A stretch of DNA of 64,000 bases, taken from contig JASWJB010000092.1 in the NCBI GenBank assembly GCA_032433595.1, forward strand, positions 1 to 64,000, given 5' to 3'. The first letter of the stretch is position 1. Each line of letters opens with the position of its first letter. Made by a program: the position numbers and the translations under genes. The DNA is from Conoideocrella luteorostrata (Eukaryota > Ascomycota > Sordariomycetes > Hypocreales > Clavicipitaceae). Below, piece by piece: positions 45,369 to 58,283 of the stretch. The notes below the pieces were generated by a model that was not told the DNA's origin, searched no databases, and worked only from the letters and a program-made list of their open reading frames with translations.

Positions 45369-47188
45369 TCACTCGACTATCCCTGGCCTCTCTTCTTTTT
45401 CTTCAACCTTCTCCTGCGGCACAGCATCCGTGAGGCCTAATGAGGCAGCAATCTCGAACAGTCTCATCTTCTCCTCATGGGCTGCCGTATCGCCAAACGC
45501 AATGTCCATATCCTCCAGACTCTTGCCCTTCGTCTCAGGCACAAAGAAGTATGTAAAGCCTATCGCGATGACGCAAAACACGGCAAAGAAAACATAGGTG
45601 CCCCACCTCAGCGTGTCAAGCATATCTGGAGTTACGAGCCCTATGATAAAGTTGCTCATCCACGTTGCGCTACAGGTGATGGCCATGGCCTTTGAGCGGT
45701 TGCTCAGATTGAAGATCTCCGAAGGCAGCACCCAACCAACAGGACCGAGCGAGTATGCAAAATTGATGTCGTAGATGTACACAAATGCAATGCCTGTCCA
45801 GCCGGCAGCTTTGTGAGACTTCAGGTCATCATAGGCTCCGATGATGGCAGCGATGACGACGAGCGAGATGCACATGCCTATAGAGCCGCATATAAGGAGT
45901 GGCCGGCGGCCGACCTTGTCAATTAGAAACAGCGCGGGTATAGTCGACAGTGTGTTGATGATGCCGTACAGTCCGGTCGCGAGCAGAGATGTCGTATTGC
46001 CCGAGAGGCCGAGTTGGCCAAAGATGGTTGGCGCGTAGTAGATGATGGCGTTGATACCGACGAACTGCTGGAAGAACCCAACCGCGCATCCTATAAATAG
46101 TCTTCGAAAGGCAGGCCATGTCGAGACCAGCGCGGCGTTCTGCGCAAGGTACAGGGAAGCGCCGGACTTTCCTGGAAATTTGTCGCGGGCGATAGACTCG
46201 TCGAAGAGAACCTCGGATTTAATGGCAAGATACTCTCGCCGCAGTATCTCATCCTCAGGCTCGGAACGCCGCAGCTTGGCTAGACATTTCAGCGCGTCAT
46301 CTTCCTTCTTTCGCATGAGATAGAAACGCGGAGACTCGGGATAGAAGAGCATGCCCACGCCGAGAACTAGCGCCGGCACGATTTGCAGAGCAAATGGTAC
46401 CCTCCAAGCGGCTGCGCTCTGCCCCGTACACCCATTAGGACCAACATCGTTGAAGGGGTCGAACTCAGAACCGTTGGACCCCGTGTACGGAATATCGGGT
46501 GCACAGCGGGTTCCGCCGATATACTGCGTGCCATACTCGAGCCAGTAGCTGACGAGAATTCCAACGGTAATGCTAACTGCAAGCGACGATCAGCTGCACA
46601 GTCAAATGCAGCGGTTTCCCCCAGCTCTTTTACAAGAAATGTTATGACTTACACTGCTGAAGCGCCACCAGGGTTCCGCGAACGCCAGGTGTAGAAACCT
46701 CGGACATGTACATGGGCACAATCATGGTAAGCATGCCGACCGAGATGCCCGCGATTGCACGGCCGGCGAACAAGACACCAGTGCTGCTAGCAGCAGCCTG
46801 GAGAGCCGAGCCTAGGACGAACACAATGACAGCTGCAAGGATCGATCCCTTGCGACCAAAGCGATCGGCAATGGGCCCATTGATGAGCGAGCCAAACCAA
46901 GCCGTCAGGAGTAACGTTGACACAAACCAGCCCTTGAAGCTACTATCCGTGTAAACCCGTGGGAAGAGGGCGCCAAATACTTCCATTTTCAGGACGCCCG
47001 ATACGACGCCTTGATCATAACCGAAGAGAAAGCCTCCCAGGGAAGAAAACTTCAGCATATGTTAGTACAAGATTACTCTCGGGGGCGAGGATAAGGGTCG
47101 GGCTTACAGCACATAGGCCAAAAATATAGGGGTTCTCTCGTAGATGGCGGTACACGCTCTGGGACGTCGTGACGACGAGCTCCGACAT
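45369..47188 (-). CDS. MFS sugar transporter (hexose family)
   Basis: Three exons: 47108-47188, 46653-47049 and 45369-46576, giving 561 aa. Introns are 58 nt (GTAAGC to GAAG, with TACTAAC close to the 3' site) and 76 nt (GTAAGT to GCAG). The first exon, MSELVVTTSQSVYRHLRENP, joins at LCA-FSSLGGFLFGYDQGVVSGV, the sugar-porter opening motif. Other family marks are DRFGRKG, GRAIAGISVGMLTMIVP, PESPRFYLMRKK, FFQQFVGINAIIYYAPTIF, KVGRRPLL and PETKGKSLEDMD. Twelve helices are expected. It imports hexoses or related sugars with protons at the plasma membrane; the sugar is not predictable. The ATG at 47188 sits in a small exon that simple ORF searches miss. Divergent from the esterase gene across 1.4 kb. 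Confidence 0.93.
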
Positions 47189-48598
47189 GGTTGATGAAAG
47201 CTTTTATTTACTTGAACCGGCGTTGACGATTTGGTTCTCAGCCCTTTGAGTCGAGATGTGGGAGATTCACGGTGTTTCCGCTCGGTCGACGCACGAAAAC
47301 TTGTCTGATCTCTCGCGGTTCTGAAACAAAAACAGTTCTGGAACACCAGTGCAATTAATTGTCTGCGATTTCCATGGGTCCAGAACCGTTATAAGTCACT
47401 CATTGTTACCCCGGATTTTCTGCATAGCTGTGGGGGTCGGGCAATATTCTGCCGGCCATTTGACGGGTCTGACGACGATCGCTGACTAGCATGGCGGAGA
47501 GACGCTCGCCATTCCGCGTGAGCGAATGGCATTGCTAGGTCCAGTGCCAGCCCAGCCGAAAAGGGGAAAAGACGAGTGTTTGAGGCTTGTGAAACGCGTT
47601 GAGGTGTTGAATTCACCCGAGCAAGAAAACTCCGGTACGCTGGCAAATCCATCTGTCTGCTGTGTAGGAAATATGCCGTCGGTACGGAGCAGACAAAGCC
47701 GAAAGAGAGTGACGGGATGAACTGTGGCAAACATCACGGAAGTCCATCGTCGTGTCACCAATAAGATGGCGCTATAAAAACCTGGCTAGCTTTTATTACG
47801 TCGGAAACTTGAAGGGGCAGTGCTGGAAGAAAATTATCACGGGCACTGGAGGAATCCTCGTTGTAATCATGAGGGAGCTAGCTGACAGGGTGCCCATCGA
47901 GCAACTGTGTTGTACGCTCTCCCGGATTTTCAGCGCGTCACAATTTGCATCGATAAACTCCCTTGAGTGGATCATTCAGTTTAGTTATAAGAAATTGTTT
48001 TGCCCTTCGCTTAGATCGTGTTATTAACTTGCCGGCACTGTTGTGCTGCCTCTTCGATCAACTCTGTGCCTCTTCAATGTGTAACAGCTCACAGTCATTC
48101 CTTCGCAGTGCAGCTAACTCTAGCAATGATGAGACAATCAACTTCTTGCCACCATCAAAACTCACTTCATTGTGTTATTGACCTCAAAATGCGCTGCATA
48201 TGTCACGGCGCTGCCGCAAGTTGCACAGCAAAAACGGTTCCGTCTGCGCCACGCATCAAAGAGGTAATGGGCTGGACCGGAAATCGCTCATGAGTTGGTT
48301 CACAGATGACGTGCGCAAGGGAAACAATTGCCAGATAAGTGAGACAGCAACTGGATAAACGTGGGATCTGCTATGGGCGAATTGGTCTCGGTTACGGTCC
48401 GATGTCTCCCTTGCGGCTGTGTTGTGAGACAACAAAATTTGCGGGCGGCTTCGTTGCCAGTGCCGCTGGTATGAAGGGCAGCGCAGCAGAGTAAATCACA
48501 AAATACAAAATGCAGGCTAGGGCGCACGCGCGACGGACCAGGAGAATTGATCTGTCGACTTCTCACGCAGCATCTTTGATACCGGTCCGCCCGCCTCA
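47189..48598. promoter_or_regulatory. divergent intergenic region, sugar transporter / esterase
   Basis: 1.4 kb shared upstream region with no gene recognised. A variant of the dispersed element (TACGGAGCA) is at 47686. No TATA box was identified with confidence on either side. Confidence 0.45.
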
Positions 48599-50703
48599 AT
48601 GTTCGCCATGCCGTTGGCACTGACGTTGGCGCAGACGCTGGCGCTCTCAATTCTATGCGCAGCCAATGGTCAAACCATCAACAACGACACCAACAACACC
48701 AACAACAACACGGGTCCTGTGGTGAATGTGCCTAACGGAAAGGTGCACGGAGTCAAATGTGGGCACACCAACACAAATAGCTTCCTCGGCATCCCTTTTG
48801 CTCAACCTCCTGTCGGTAAACTAAGGTTTATGCCGCCTCAACCGCTATCAATAGCCAACGCGACTTATAATAACGGAATACTCAACGCAACCGCTCTGGG
48901 CAGTACATGCATCCAATGGCACAAGACCTTTGCCTGGGAAGACCCCCAACCTTCGGAAGACTGGTGAGTTCATTCTTCACCAGCCAAAGCCACTCTTGGT
49001 GATTGGCTGTTCACACAATGTCGATAGTCTGTACCTCAACGTCTACGTGCCCGCCAACTCCAAGACTGATGCAGCGCTACCTGTCAAGGTATTTGCTTTT
49101 GGAGGCGGCAACAACGCCGGTGCCGCCAACTTCCCGCTCTACGATAGCTGCAGTCTCGCGACGGACAGCATCGTGGTGACGTTCAACTACCGCCTTGGGC
49201 CTCTTGGGTTCATGGCACTGGAAAAAGCAGGCATTGGCGGAAACATGGCTATTCAGGACTACCTAGCTGCTTTGCAGTGGGTGCAGCAAAGTATAACACG
49301 CTTTGGCGGTGACGCAAGGAAAGTCATGCTATTCGGACAGAGTGCCGGCGCGGCCGACAGTTTCGTTGTGTCGACGCTTCCCGACGTCAAAGACCTGGTC
49401 ATGGCAGTTGGGCTGGAGTCAGGCGGTGGTCAAGACTTGACCCCAAATGATTTGGCCCAAGAGGTTGGCGAGAGCTACGCCCAGACTCTCGGGTGCAAAG
49501 CAGACGATGTAAGCGCTTGGTTTTATGTGGCTTGAAAGGTGTTTTTTCTGATTACGTTTCTAGCTGCGATGCTTGCAAGCCAAGTCGGTCAAGCATTTGC
49601 TGGAGGCTCGTCCGAAGATTCCGGCTCTCCAACAGAACGGCCCATCTCTTGGCTCTGAGTTTGGTCTGAATATTCCAAATAGGCGGAATCTGAATTCTGC
49701 GGTATTGGACGGCAAAATTGTCAAAGATCAGCCTCTCCAAGTCGGTTCAAAGGTACCCATCCTTACTGGCTTCAGTACGTACCGCTGCGCTACTTTATTC
49801 TGCCCTCACAATCCCGTGCTCACATACACCTAGACCAGTACGACAGCACGCTTTTTGTTGTTCCGTTGTTTAAAGACAGATCTACCGTTACGGAGAAGAA
49901 CTACTCAGACTTTCTGAACCAGTGGGGGGACAATGGCGCCGTTATCGGGAAGCAATATCCCCTCTCACAGTTCACGGCTGGGGGCGTGTCGACCGCCGAT
50001 GCAGTTGTCAATGCCATCACCCGTATCACCACTGCGGCGGGCTTCATGTGTCCTGTGTACCGGAATCTACGAGCAACGACTGCAGCCGGAACCCCAGCTT
50101 TTTCGTACCGATTCAACCACACCCCGTCTTGTTCTTGGTTGTGGACTGGCGGAATGGAATCCCCATCCAGCAAACACTTGCCGTTGTACAAATCCGCGCA
50201 TACTTCCGAGCTAGCCTTTGTCTTCAACGGACTTGTCAATCAGCCATGGGGCAACGGGTCCTGCAATGCTACCGCGACTGAACACGGCATCAGCGCGAGC
50301 ATGGTCGCCGCCTGGACCGCTATGGCCGCAAAAGGCGATCCAAGCACCAGCAAGCTTCAATGGCCAAGCTTTGCCGCCAATGACACTCGTGGGCTCGACA
50401 TAGGCCAAGACGGTGTCGGTGTCGGAGCGATTGACTATAGTGAATGCAACTTCTGGGACGGGATTTGGGCTAAGCTTGGGGGCGTCAACATCTCCAGCAC
50501 CGCGCAGAATAATTCTGGTCGCGCCGTGTCTAACGACAAAGGTGAGTAGGTTGGTTTTCTAAGGAACAAGGTTTGGGCATGTAACGCTAATAACATGAGT
50601 GGAACTAGACTCATCTGCAGATGCGGTTGGACTCTCGTATGGCGGCGGGGCGTTCACTGGTGTTTTGAGCAGTATGGTGATGATTCTAGGTTTATTGTTA
50701 TAG
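48599..50703 (+). CDS. secreted type B carboxylesterase/lipase, probably GPI-anchored
   Basis: Five exons: 48599-48963, 49028-49508, 49564-49774, 49834-50541 and 50609-50703, giving 619 aa. The four introns are 55-67 nt, all GT-AG. Splice 1 rebuilds the family signature SEDCLYLNVYVP (C122). Residues 1-24 are a signal peptide; 27-37 is an Asn/Thr run. The oxyanion region is FAFGGGNNAG, the nucleophile elbow is FGQSAGA (S227), the likely acid is D in NQYDSTLF, and the likely His is in SAHTSELAFVF, a complete alpha/beta-hydrolase triad. The elbow has Gln where Glu is usual. The last exon encodes a Gly/Ser spacer and hydrophobic end (GVLSSMVMILGLLL), as in GPI-anchored proteins. It hydrolyses carboxylic esters at the wall or outside; substrate unknown. 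Confidence 0.92.
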
Positions 50704-53700
50704 ATGCATTTGAGGCTGGAAAAAGATGTAACCTCTTCGGTGACTTGGGTGTATTTCGAGAGCCAATTGCCTGTACACCACCGCCGTGCAGTTATGATTC
50801 GTCCTGGATATGAGTTGACATCTGTTGAGTGACTCACCTCAAAGATGTGTTGAAGTGATTCACACTCTTTAGGGCAGCCTCACAGGCCCACAAGGTCTTT
50901 TGTTTTCCTCATTTTCGTAGGAGCTAGTTTTTAGCTAGATCATCATCATTTTTGATCACTATCTTTCATTTCATCGCAACAACATCATTCGGTGGGACGC
51001 GACGGCAACAGCGGAATGGCCAACAGGACGACATGGAGAAACTATTGATGCCTCCGAGATGCTGTTACGGCATTATTTCTCCAACTTTGGTGAGGTAATT
51101 TTCGAACAACTCCAACAGCCGGCGCTAAGGCAAGAAAAAGAACCACGTCCGGATGGTGAAACATCCCACTGTGGGAGAGAAAAGCACAGGTCAAGGCACC
51201 TTTGCCGGAATGGCTTTCGACCTTCAACTAGCAGAGATTATCAGTCGCTGGCCTAGACTAGACACGATAACGAGGGATTACGTCAATAAATGGTAGTTGA
51301 TAATGACACTTGTGAGCTAGAGGATCATAGGACTGGCGTTATTTACGTGCCATAGGACGCCACAGTAATGGATCCGTCCCGCAGACTTCCTCATGCGCAG
51401 CAAGGAGTTGCGGAGAGCTTGTGGGTGATCTAACTTGCAGAAGTAAGCAGACCAACAGGATAGCGCCTCACTCTGTCGGGTGACTGCCTCGCCGCCAGCT
51501 GTTCTCATGTACAAGTAGTTCGGCCTTCACATTATGGAGGAGAGTGCTGTGCAGCTGCGTGGAAGCGATGGCGGATGTACCTATATGCACAACATGGGGC
51601 GCTTAGTGAACCAAGGAAAGCAGGAAACATCCACTTCATTTGCTCATTGGCTTTTCTGAATCTGCCAGCCTTCATCGCAATCCGTGTCTATTTCCGGAAT
51701 GAGCCCATTTTGGAAAGCCCAGTGAAGCAAGCGACAAGGTCGAAGGCCGTCCAGGTAATATATGACCTGTCGAAGCAAGAGGATGTCTCCAGGTGCTCCT
51801 AAAAATTCTGATGAAGTGAGCTCGTGCGACAACGTCGTCATTTACGACTATCTCGAACATTTCACGTCCCCCTGGAGTGGAATGTTGCTCTTAAATCGCC
51901 GAAGCATACAGGTTGATACCATGCCGATAGGATCGGGCAAGTAGTACCTCCGTCTCGACGTTCCTGCTCCCAGTCGATATCCTCAACTCGATATTGTTAT
52001 GCCATGCAGCGAACACGTGTTAATTGAGGCAGATCTTGGTTGACTTGACGGATGTAAATATTTCTCCATACGTCTACACTGCACGCCAGGAGTAAGTCGG
52101 CTGTTAAAGCGGCCAAGGTGGCCTGTGTTTCCAATTGGTGAGGCAGCTTGGTCCCATAGATGACTACTACCTTGTGCCAGTAACATTCATGCACCAATGC
52201 TGCTCGTTCCACAATTTTTGCATGTGTTATCAAAGCCTGAAACAGGTACTTGCTAACTCCAAATGCTATTCACCCTCATCCACTTGCAGATTTGTCAAAT
52301 TTCCTCAAGCTCTCGTGGCTCTCGTAGTCGCACTGAGCACAACCCTCTACAATGGATCTAAGTAGGCCTTGCTCTTAGCATTATCGAGGACGTCAAACAC
52401 TTACCCAGAAGCACCCCAGTTTGCATTCTATACTCTGGCTCTGTCTATTAAGAGGTGGAGCTCGGGCGCTCATCACGAGGCTGTTCCATATTCTATTGGT
52501 GCGGAAGAGGCGAGCCGCAAGCGCAAGCATACTCTCCTGCATAAAACCCAATTTCGTTTCAAGAGCTTTCCTAGCATTGTTAGTTTGATGTTAACTATTT
52601 AATTGATCAGTATGTCGGAGTCTCGAACGTCTACAGAAACAATGTGTTGATCTCTTTGTTCAGGCTTTGGATGCTGCCCTGCTTCTTGCTGCGACGGGGG
52701 CTGGCATGTGCTCCTACTGGTCCCCGACATTGACAAAAGTCTCATTATTTATCAAGCAATTTATAATAGTGCTCACGTGTTTTCTTGGTTATATGACACG
52801 GTTCTCAATGAGACCGATCATGCGACCCTTGGCGTACGAGACTTTTAAATGCAGCATTAAGCGAGCGTAAGGCACTTGGCCCACATTATAAGAGAAAGAT
52901 ATAAAAATGGCGAGCATGAGCGCACCATCTGTTTTAACAGCATCATGCAATGACGCTGTTCCATCAAAGACAATAGCTCCCACAACCACTCAGTGGCCGT
53001 AAGAACGAAAGCCGCCCACATCTTTTTTTTCGCAAAGCAACATAGTTCAAACCGATGAAACCGTTACTTAGGACCAGAATAATGACAAATGCGATATCGA
53101 ACGATGGGAAAAACCTTGGCCGCGCTCGACCATTATTTCCGGCTCAGCAGCCAGTTAAGAGTGAGCCATGCTATGTTATTCCTCGCTTTTGCCGGTGTAT
53201 TAAGCTATCGGTGACGTTAGAGCAACTGGCTATGTCTCAATCGTGCGCGCCAGCGCTATCGGTACAATTGGTATCAAAATTGCGGTCACACCTGTTCAAA
53301 TAATATTGCCCGAGTTGCGACGGGTGCAGACTTGTGCTAGTTGGTTATCGTGCCACTCCACCAGCCTGGGAACATTTCGCTTCTTTTTTGAGGAGAGTTG
53401 CAGAGTTGACCGTCGAAAGTCTCTGCCCACGTCCCATTCGACGTTAAAGAAGCCCTCTTTGGTGTGCAACAAGAAACGTTGTACTATGCACACTGGTGAG
53501 GGGTTACTGACGTGTAGGCAAAATGTATACTCAATCACGTGCCTAGAAACACGGTAATATCTCACACAAAAGCTTGGGACTACGGAGTATATGTGCGGAG
53601 CACAAAGTATCGTTTCAATGCCATTACTTGAAGGTTTCACAGCATCAATAAACCCCACCAAATAGCTAACCAGCCCTCGCATGCCATACCCTATTTGCTG

Positions 53701-56700
53701 CAGACTGCATAACTGGTTTTATTTCCGGCGCAGAGATAAGGAAAAAAAGGTCTGTATTCGCGCCAACGAAATGACACGTAACTTGTGGCACGGTTCGTGC
53801 TACCCTGTATTGATGTTGGCGGTTGCGACGCAATATCCTTCATTTGAACAAGGTACTTGGCCGACTGGTGGTGTCGAGCTCAGCTGGCTCTCTCGGGACA
53901 AACCCATGTGATTGTTCCGGTTTGCAGATATCGCATGCCATCAAACCCCACATTTACCGTTGCCGATGTCGTGAATGACGTTGTACAGTTCGTATATGCA
54001 TCACTGCCCAGCTGGCTACCCTTCACCTCACCTGCATGCGACGACGGGACGTGTGATGTGATACTACGTGCGTACAAGCTGGGGTACATTAATCACGGCA
54101 ACAAGTAAGACACAATGCCACACTGCCACACGTCTTTTTGTTGCAAACGCATTCGCAGGCAATGCAGTGGAATCATCGGTGCGATTTACGATGGATTTCA
54201 ACACATCATTCGCGACGCTCGGAATTCTTTCATAATAGCCGACTTACCCGGGACAAGTATTTCCAACACAGTCGGTCCGTACCGTGTCGGTCCGCCGAGT
54301 GGATGAACTCCATATTTCGTGCCACCACAACCCTACCTACATACAGGAAGCGCATTTTTTTCTTCTTCGTCATCAAATTGGTGCCGTACAGCAGCGCACA
54401 TGCCTGCGTAGCTGATAGGAGATATAACGAACCAACGTGTGTGATTGCTCCACACAGTCCGCGGGAAAAGCCTGAGTTGTGGCTCCAGTGGCCGGCTAGC
54501 ACGATCGGAGGTTTCATGCTCTCCCATTCCGTTTCTGGGGGATTTACTCTACGGTAGCTATTACAAAGAAAGGACGTTTGTAATACACCCGAGAAAAAAA
54601 AAAAAAACCACCGACCGGTAAAATCGGGGCGGATTAGGAGGACATGCAAGTTACTCACTTGATCGTGTGGTCATGTGGTGAAAGGGGGCGAAGTTAATAT
54701 CTGATTCTTAGGTAATCCTCCAAAAGCTTGGCAATCTTTAAATTGACTGCCAAGACGGGCGACCTCCTCGAGGCATATTCCAAGTGCTGCGCTCGGATTA
54801 GGTGCTTATTCGTTGATCTTGATATTGCATCAGCTTACGGAGCACACCGTGCTATTTTACCCTCTCTGGTAATATACACCGAGATAGCGTGAGGTATGAA
54901 GACGCACAAAATTACATTTCTTGTCAGAATCTTACAATACGCAATTTGCCGTGCGTCGCACTCCATAGTCTTCCAGGCCGGTAAATATCCCCCCACCTCC
55001 CCTGCAGCGACATATAACAGCCCTGTTCCATAGCAGCTGGGGTTCTCCATACGGAGCATACAAACAGCTATAGCACTAGCACCAAGTAATATGACACTAT
55101 GCGAGGATGACCCGGTGATGCCGAATGACTGCATTCCCACTAAGACAGAGCAACGGCAAAAATATCGATGTTGTCAATTCATTCCCCCTGATCTGCTGCT
55201 CTCCTGTTTGGGCTACTTGCCTGAGAACGGTTCCGCCGTCTTGTGTGCCTCTCCACGCGGGATGTAACATCGAACGACTTTCCCAGTGGACGATCCAGTT
55301 CATCCTGTTTCAAAACAAAGCATCGTCTGTTGTCTGCAGGCAAGCCCCAAGTACTCGGTAGATCTACACAGCCATCCTGTAGGTCGGATGGAAAAAACTA
55401 AAAAAAAAAACTGGAAATGCCACTTCTGCAAACTAAGCAGACTAAACCCTGACCGAGCCTGGATCTCGCAGCCCAGTGCGACCGGATCTACAACGTCCGT
55501 CGAAAGAAGGGGGGCGCTCACGTAGTAAGTAACAAGGAACCATGCACGGCTCTTTATGTCCGTGGTGAAAACGACGAATTGCGCGGGCCGCCCAGGGCGT
55601 GCACATCTACAATGCAACGACAGCACACGATGTACCGGTGCACCACCACGACCATCACCACACAACAAGTCGAGTCTCGGTACAGTCCAATTGGTTACAC
55701 TTGGCGACGCGGTAATCGTACATTACATATGTACATAACTCTGTATGTGCCATGCAGGCTTGGCTCGGCTTGGCCAGAGCTGGGCTGACAGCGGCGGATT
55801 ATAGCACAAAATAATTCCATATTTAGCTTCGGGTGGCGGAACGACAACATAAGCGGCTTGCCAATCATGTCTTGAAATCACTGCATACGCATTGCATACG
55901 CTCAGCTGGACTAGACACGGACAAGGGCCATATTACGTATTTGGTTTTCACTTCTCGGGTGGCGACCTCGTACCATGCGTCTTTCCGACGACGTGCCACA
56001 TACCCTGCTTGAGGCCGGAAAAACCCACCGTGTTTCTGGCAAGGCAATATCAGATCTTGGTCGGTTCCTTTTTTTTTTCTTCACCAACCACAAGAAGAAG
56101 CTTAACAGAGAAAACCCAACCCGTCCCCCATCCTGAAATAGATGCTAAACAGTCCCACTATGTGGATAATCGATCGCTGAAGCCATAAGATTGCAACCCG
56201 GAACATGTCCGACACTAGGGCACGTGACGGCCTAACAACCACCGTGCTTACCATATTACTCAGACTGAAGAGTTTTTTCGTTGTTTCATCTGAATTGTGG
56301 GCTTCTAGTCATCTACGGAGTATGTCGACTTGGTATATTTCAAAATGTGCCATCTTATGTGGTTTAGTTGGAAGTCGTTAGCCTGAGTATATGCCAAGTT
56401 TAATCTTCACCTATGCAGAGGGAGGCGGCTTTAACGAGGGTAAAAAAAAAAACCAGGGTCAGAAACACAGTAATAGAACCATGACAACCAATTGTTCGCA
56501 TGTATGTCTCACTTGGCAAGGCCGAGAATAGACATTCGTGTATTTTCTAGAATGTTCATTATAGTGGTGCGTCTCATGGATCTGCATGACTGCTTTGGCT
56601 TTCTCATATTTCAAAATAGACTCCCGAGGTGTGAATCTACTACACACGTGTCCTGCGATTATGATGTGACTCAAGGATTTAACGTTCAAATAGTAATATC

Positions 56701-56976
56701 ATGAAGTAGTAACTTTAGGGCCATAGGCAGGGGATGTACCTCGAGGGAACGACGAGGCGTCTGAGCTTAATTGTGGTTCATGCAGGAAGATACTATATCT
56801 CGTAGAGAGTAACGACGAGTACAGTCACACGTGGCTATCTACTCATGCCCAACCTCATCTTATAGTAGCTTTTGATAATATGTCACAATCTAAGTAAAGC
56901 TACGTAAAGATCTTTGCCGTGTAATGTTCTGCACTCAATAAAGACCCGTTTAGAAGACGCATATTTGTAAACTAGC
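50704..56976. other. 6.3-kb gene-poor region
   Basis: No gene recognised on either strand. An ORF at 52135-52602 on the plus strand is interrupted by a single TAG at 52363 and has no known domain. Minus-strand ORFs at 51644-51841 and 51997-52233 are likewise unmatched. The dispersed element occurs exactly at 53581 and 56314, with variants at 54836 and 55051. Short homopolymers only; no transposon ends or tRNA were noticed. It may contain decayed genes too diverged to read by eye. Confidence 0.5.
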
Positions 56977-58283
56977 TTAACGCTTTCCGAAAAGCTTGCC
57001 CAGCGGGTTTCGCGACTTGCTGGTATGTGTGCTCGCGGGCCAGTTGTCACAGTGGCACTTGGTCACATTTTGGCCGCCAGTCATGGTAGCCTCGATCAAG
57101 TCATACCCGATCTCGAATCTCAAGCCGTGGGGGCTGTTGATTTTGTAAGAGGTAACTACATACAGGAACTCAAAGTCAGTACGGAGTAGTCCCGTAGTTT
57201 AAAGGTGTATGAGTGATGCATCAAGGGTGGTTGGTTGAAAATGTGGGACACGCGAGGGGGACGGAGGGGATGACTTACACCAGTCCTCAGTAGCCTCAGG
57301 GTGAGGGCCAATGAGACCAACCCATCCTTCACCATACTTGTTCAACGACGAGGCTACACGTCCACTCTTGGAGTACCTAGCAAGAACGATGCATTCATCG
57401 TTGTCGGGAAAGCCGTGAATCACAGCACCCTCCTGGAAAAAGACCCATTGATCCTGCAGGATCTGGCCTGCATTCGGCCCAGTAGAAAAGTTCCAGTCGA
57501 CTTGGATAATAGTGTCCTTGTCGTGCTTGACCTGAGCCCCCTTCTGGTCACACTCCGAATCTGTATCAGCGCCACGTGGAAGTAGTCCGTAGCCCGGTGA
57601 GTGGCCGGCTAGATATGCGCCGAGGCAGAATCCAAGGTAACGTCCACCACGAGATACAAACTCTCGGATAGCGGGGGCATAAGCCTTGGTCTGGGCCCAA
57701 GCAAATTCCAGGTCTATGTTGCAAAGCGGAAGAATGTTCTGGTCAGCAAAAATAACGCTGAAATTACTGTCCCGAGACTATCGATATTGTGCATATTTTG
57801 CAGGGTTCTTGGGGGCTGAAAAGAAGGAAATTTGCCGTGTTCTATTAATCCCTTGAACTGTGCGGAAGAACGGGGAATAGCACATGGCAAGCAGCAAGAC
57901 CACCTCAAACAAGCAGGAACAACAGCAAAAAAAAAAAAAAAAAAAACACGCCTACCCACCCCATGAGCAAAAGTCGATGAACGTTATGTCACGCATGAAA
58001 TACATGGCGCGGAACAATGACTCGCCCGTGAGGGTGGATGGATGGATCTTCAAGGCAGTCAAAACATACCTGGGCCGCCGGGATGAGCGTAGAGATCCAC
58101 TGCGCTCAAGCTCTCTTTGGTCACGTTGATGGCCTCTTTGGGGCCTGCATACTGGACCTCAAAGTTTCGTGGGGACGACTCGAGCAGCTGTGCAACTGCC
58201 TTGGACAGGTCGCTGTGGCCAGCTGGGCCGCGATAGACGAGGGCTCGCGGTCGGCGGGCGGTTGCGGCAGCAGTATGATCCAT
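56977..58283 (-). CDS. BPL_N-domain (class I glutamine-amidotransferase-fold) protein
   Basis: Three exons: 58070-58283, 57279-57713 and 56977-57155, giving 275 aa. Intron 1 is 356 nt (GTATGT to CATAG), unusually long here, and includes a run of about 19 A on the plus strand. Intron 2 is 123 nt (GTAAGT to GTAG) and carries a TACGGAGTA element (57180). The protein starts ALVYRGPAGH and has HPGG at 67-70, joined to PDLEFAWAQ. The nucleophile-elbow motif is YLGFCLGAYLAG with C101. These mark the domain first described at the N-terminus of fungal biotin-protein ligase, here standing alone. Near the C-terminus is PHPEATEDW, then a short Cys-containing basic tail. Stand-alone members are common in ascomycetes, but no reaction is established. 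The start lacks a signal peptide, so it is probably cytosolic. Confidence 0.85.

Noticed and set aside
52135..52602. Interrupted plus-strand ORF in the gene-poor block
   Set aside because: Open apart from a TAG at 52363, but no motif I recognise; kept only as a possible decayed gene in the region note.
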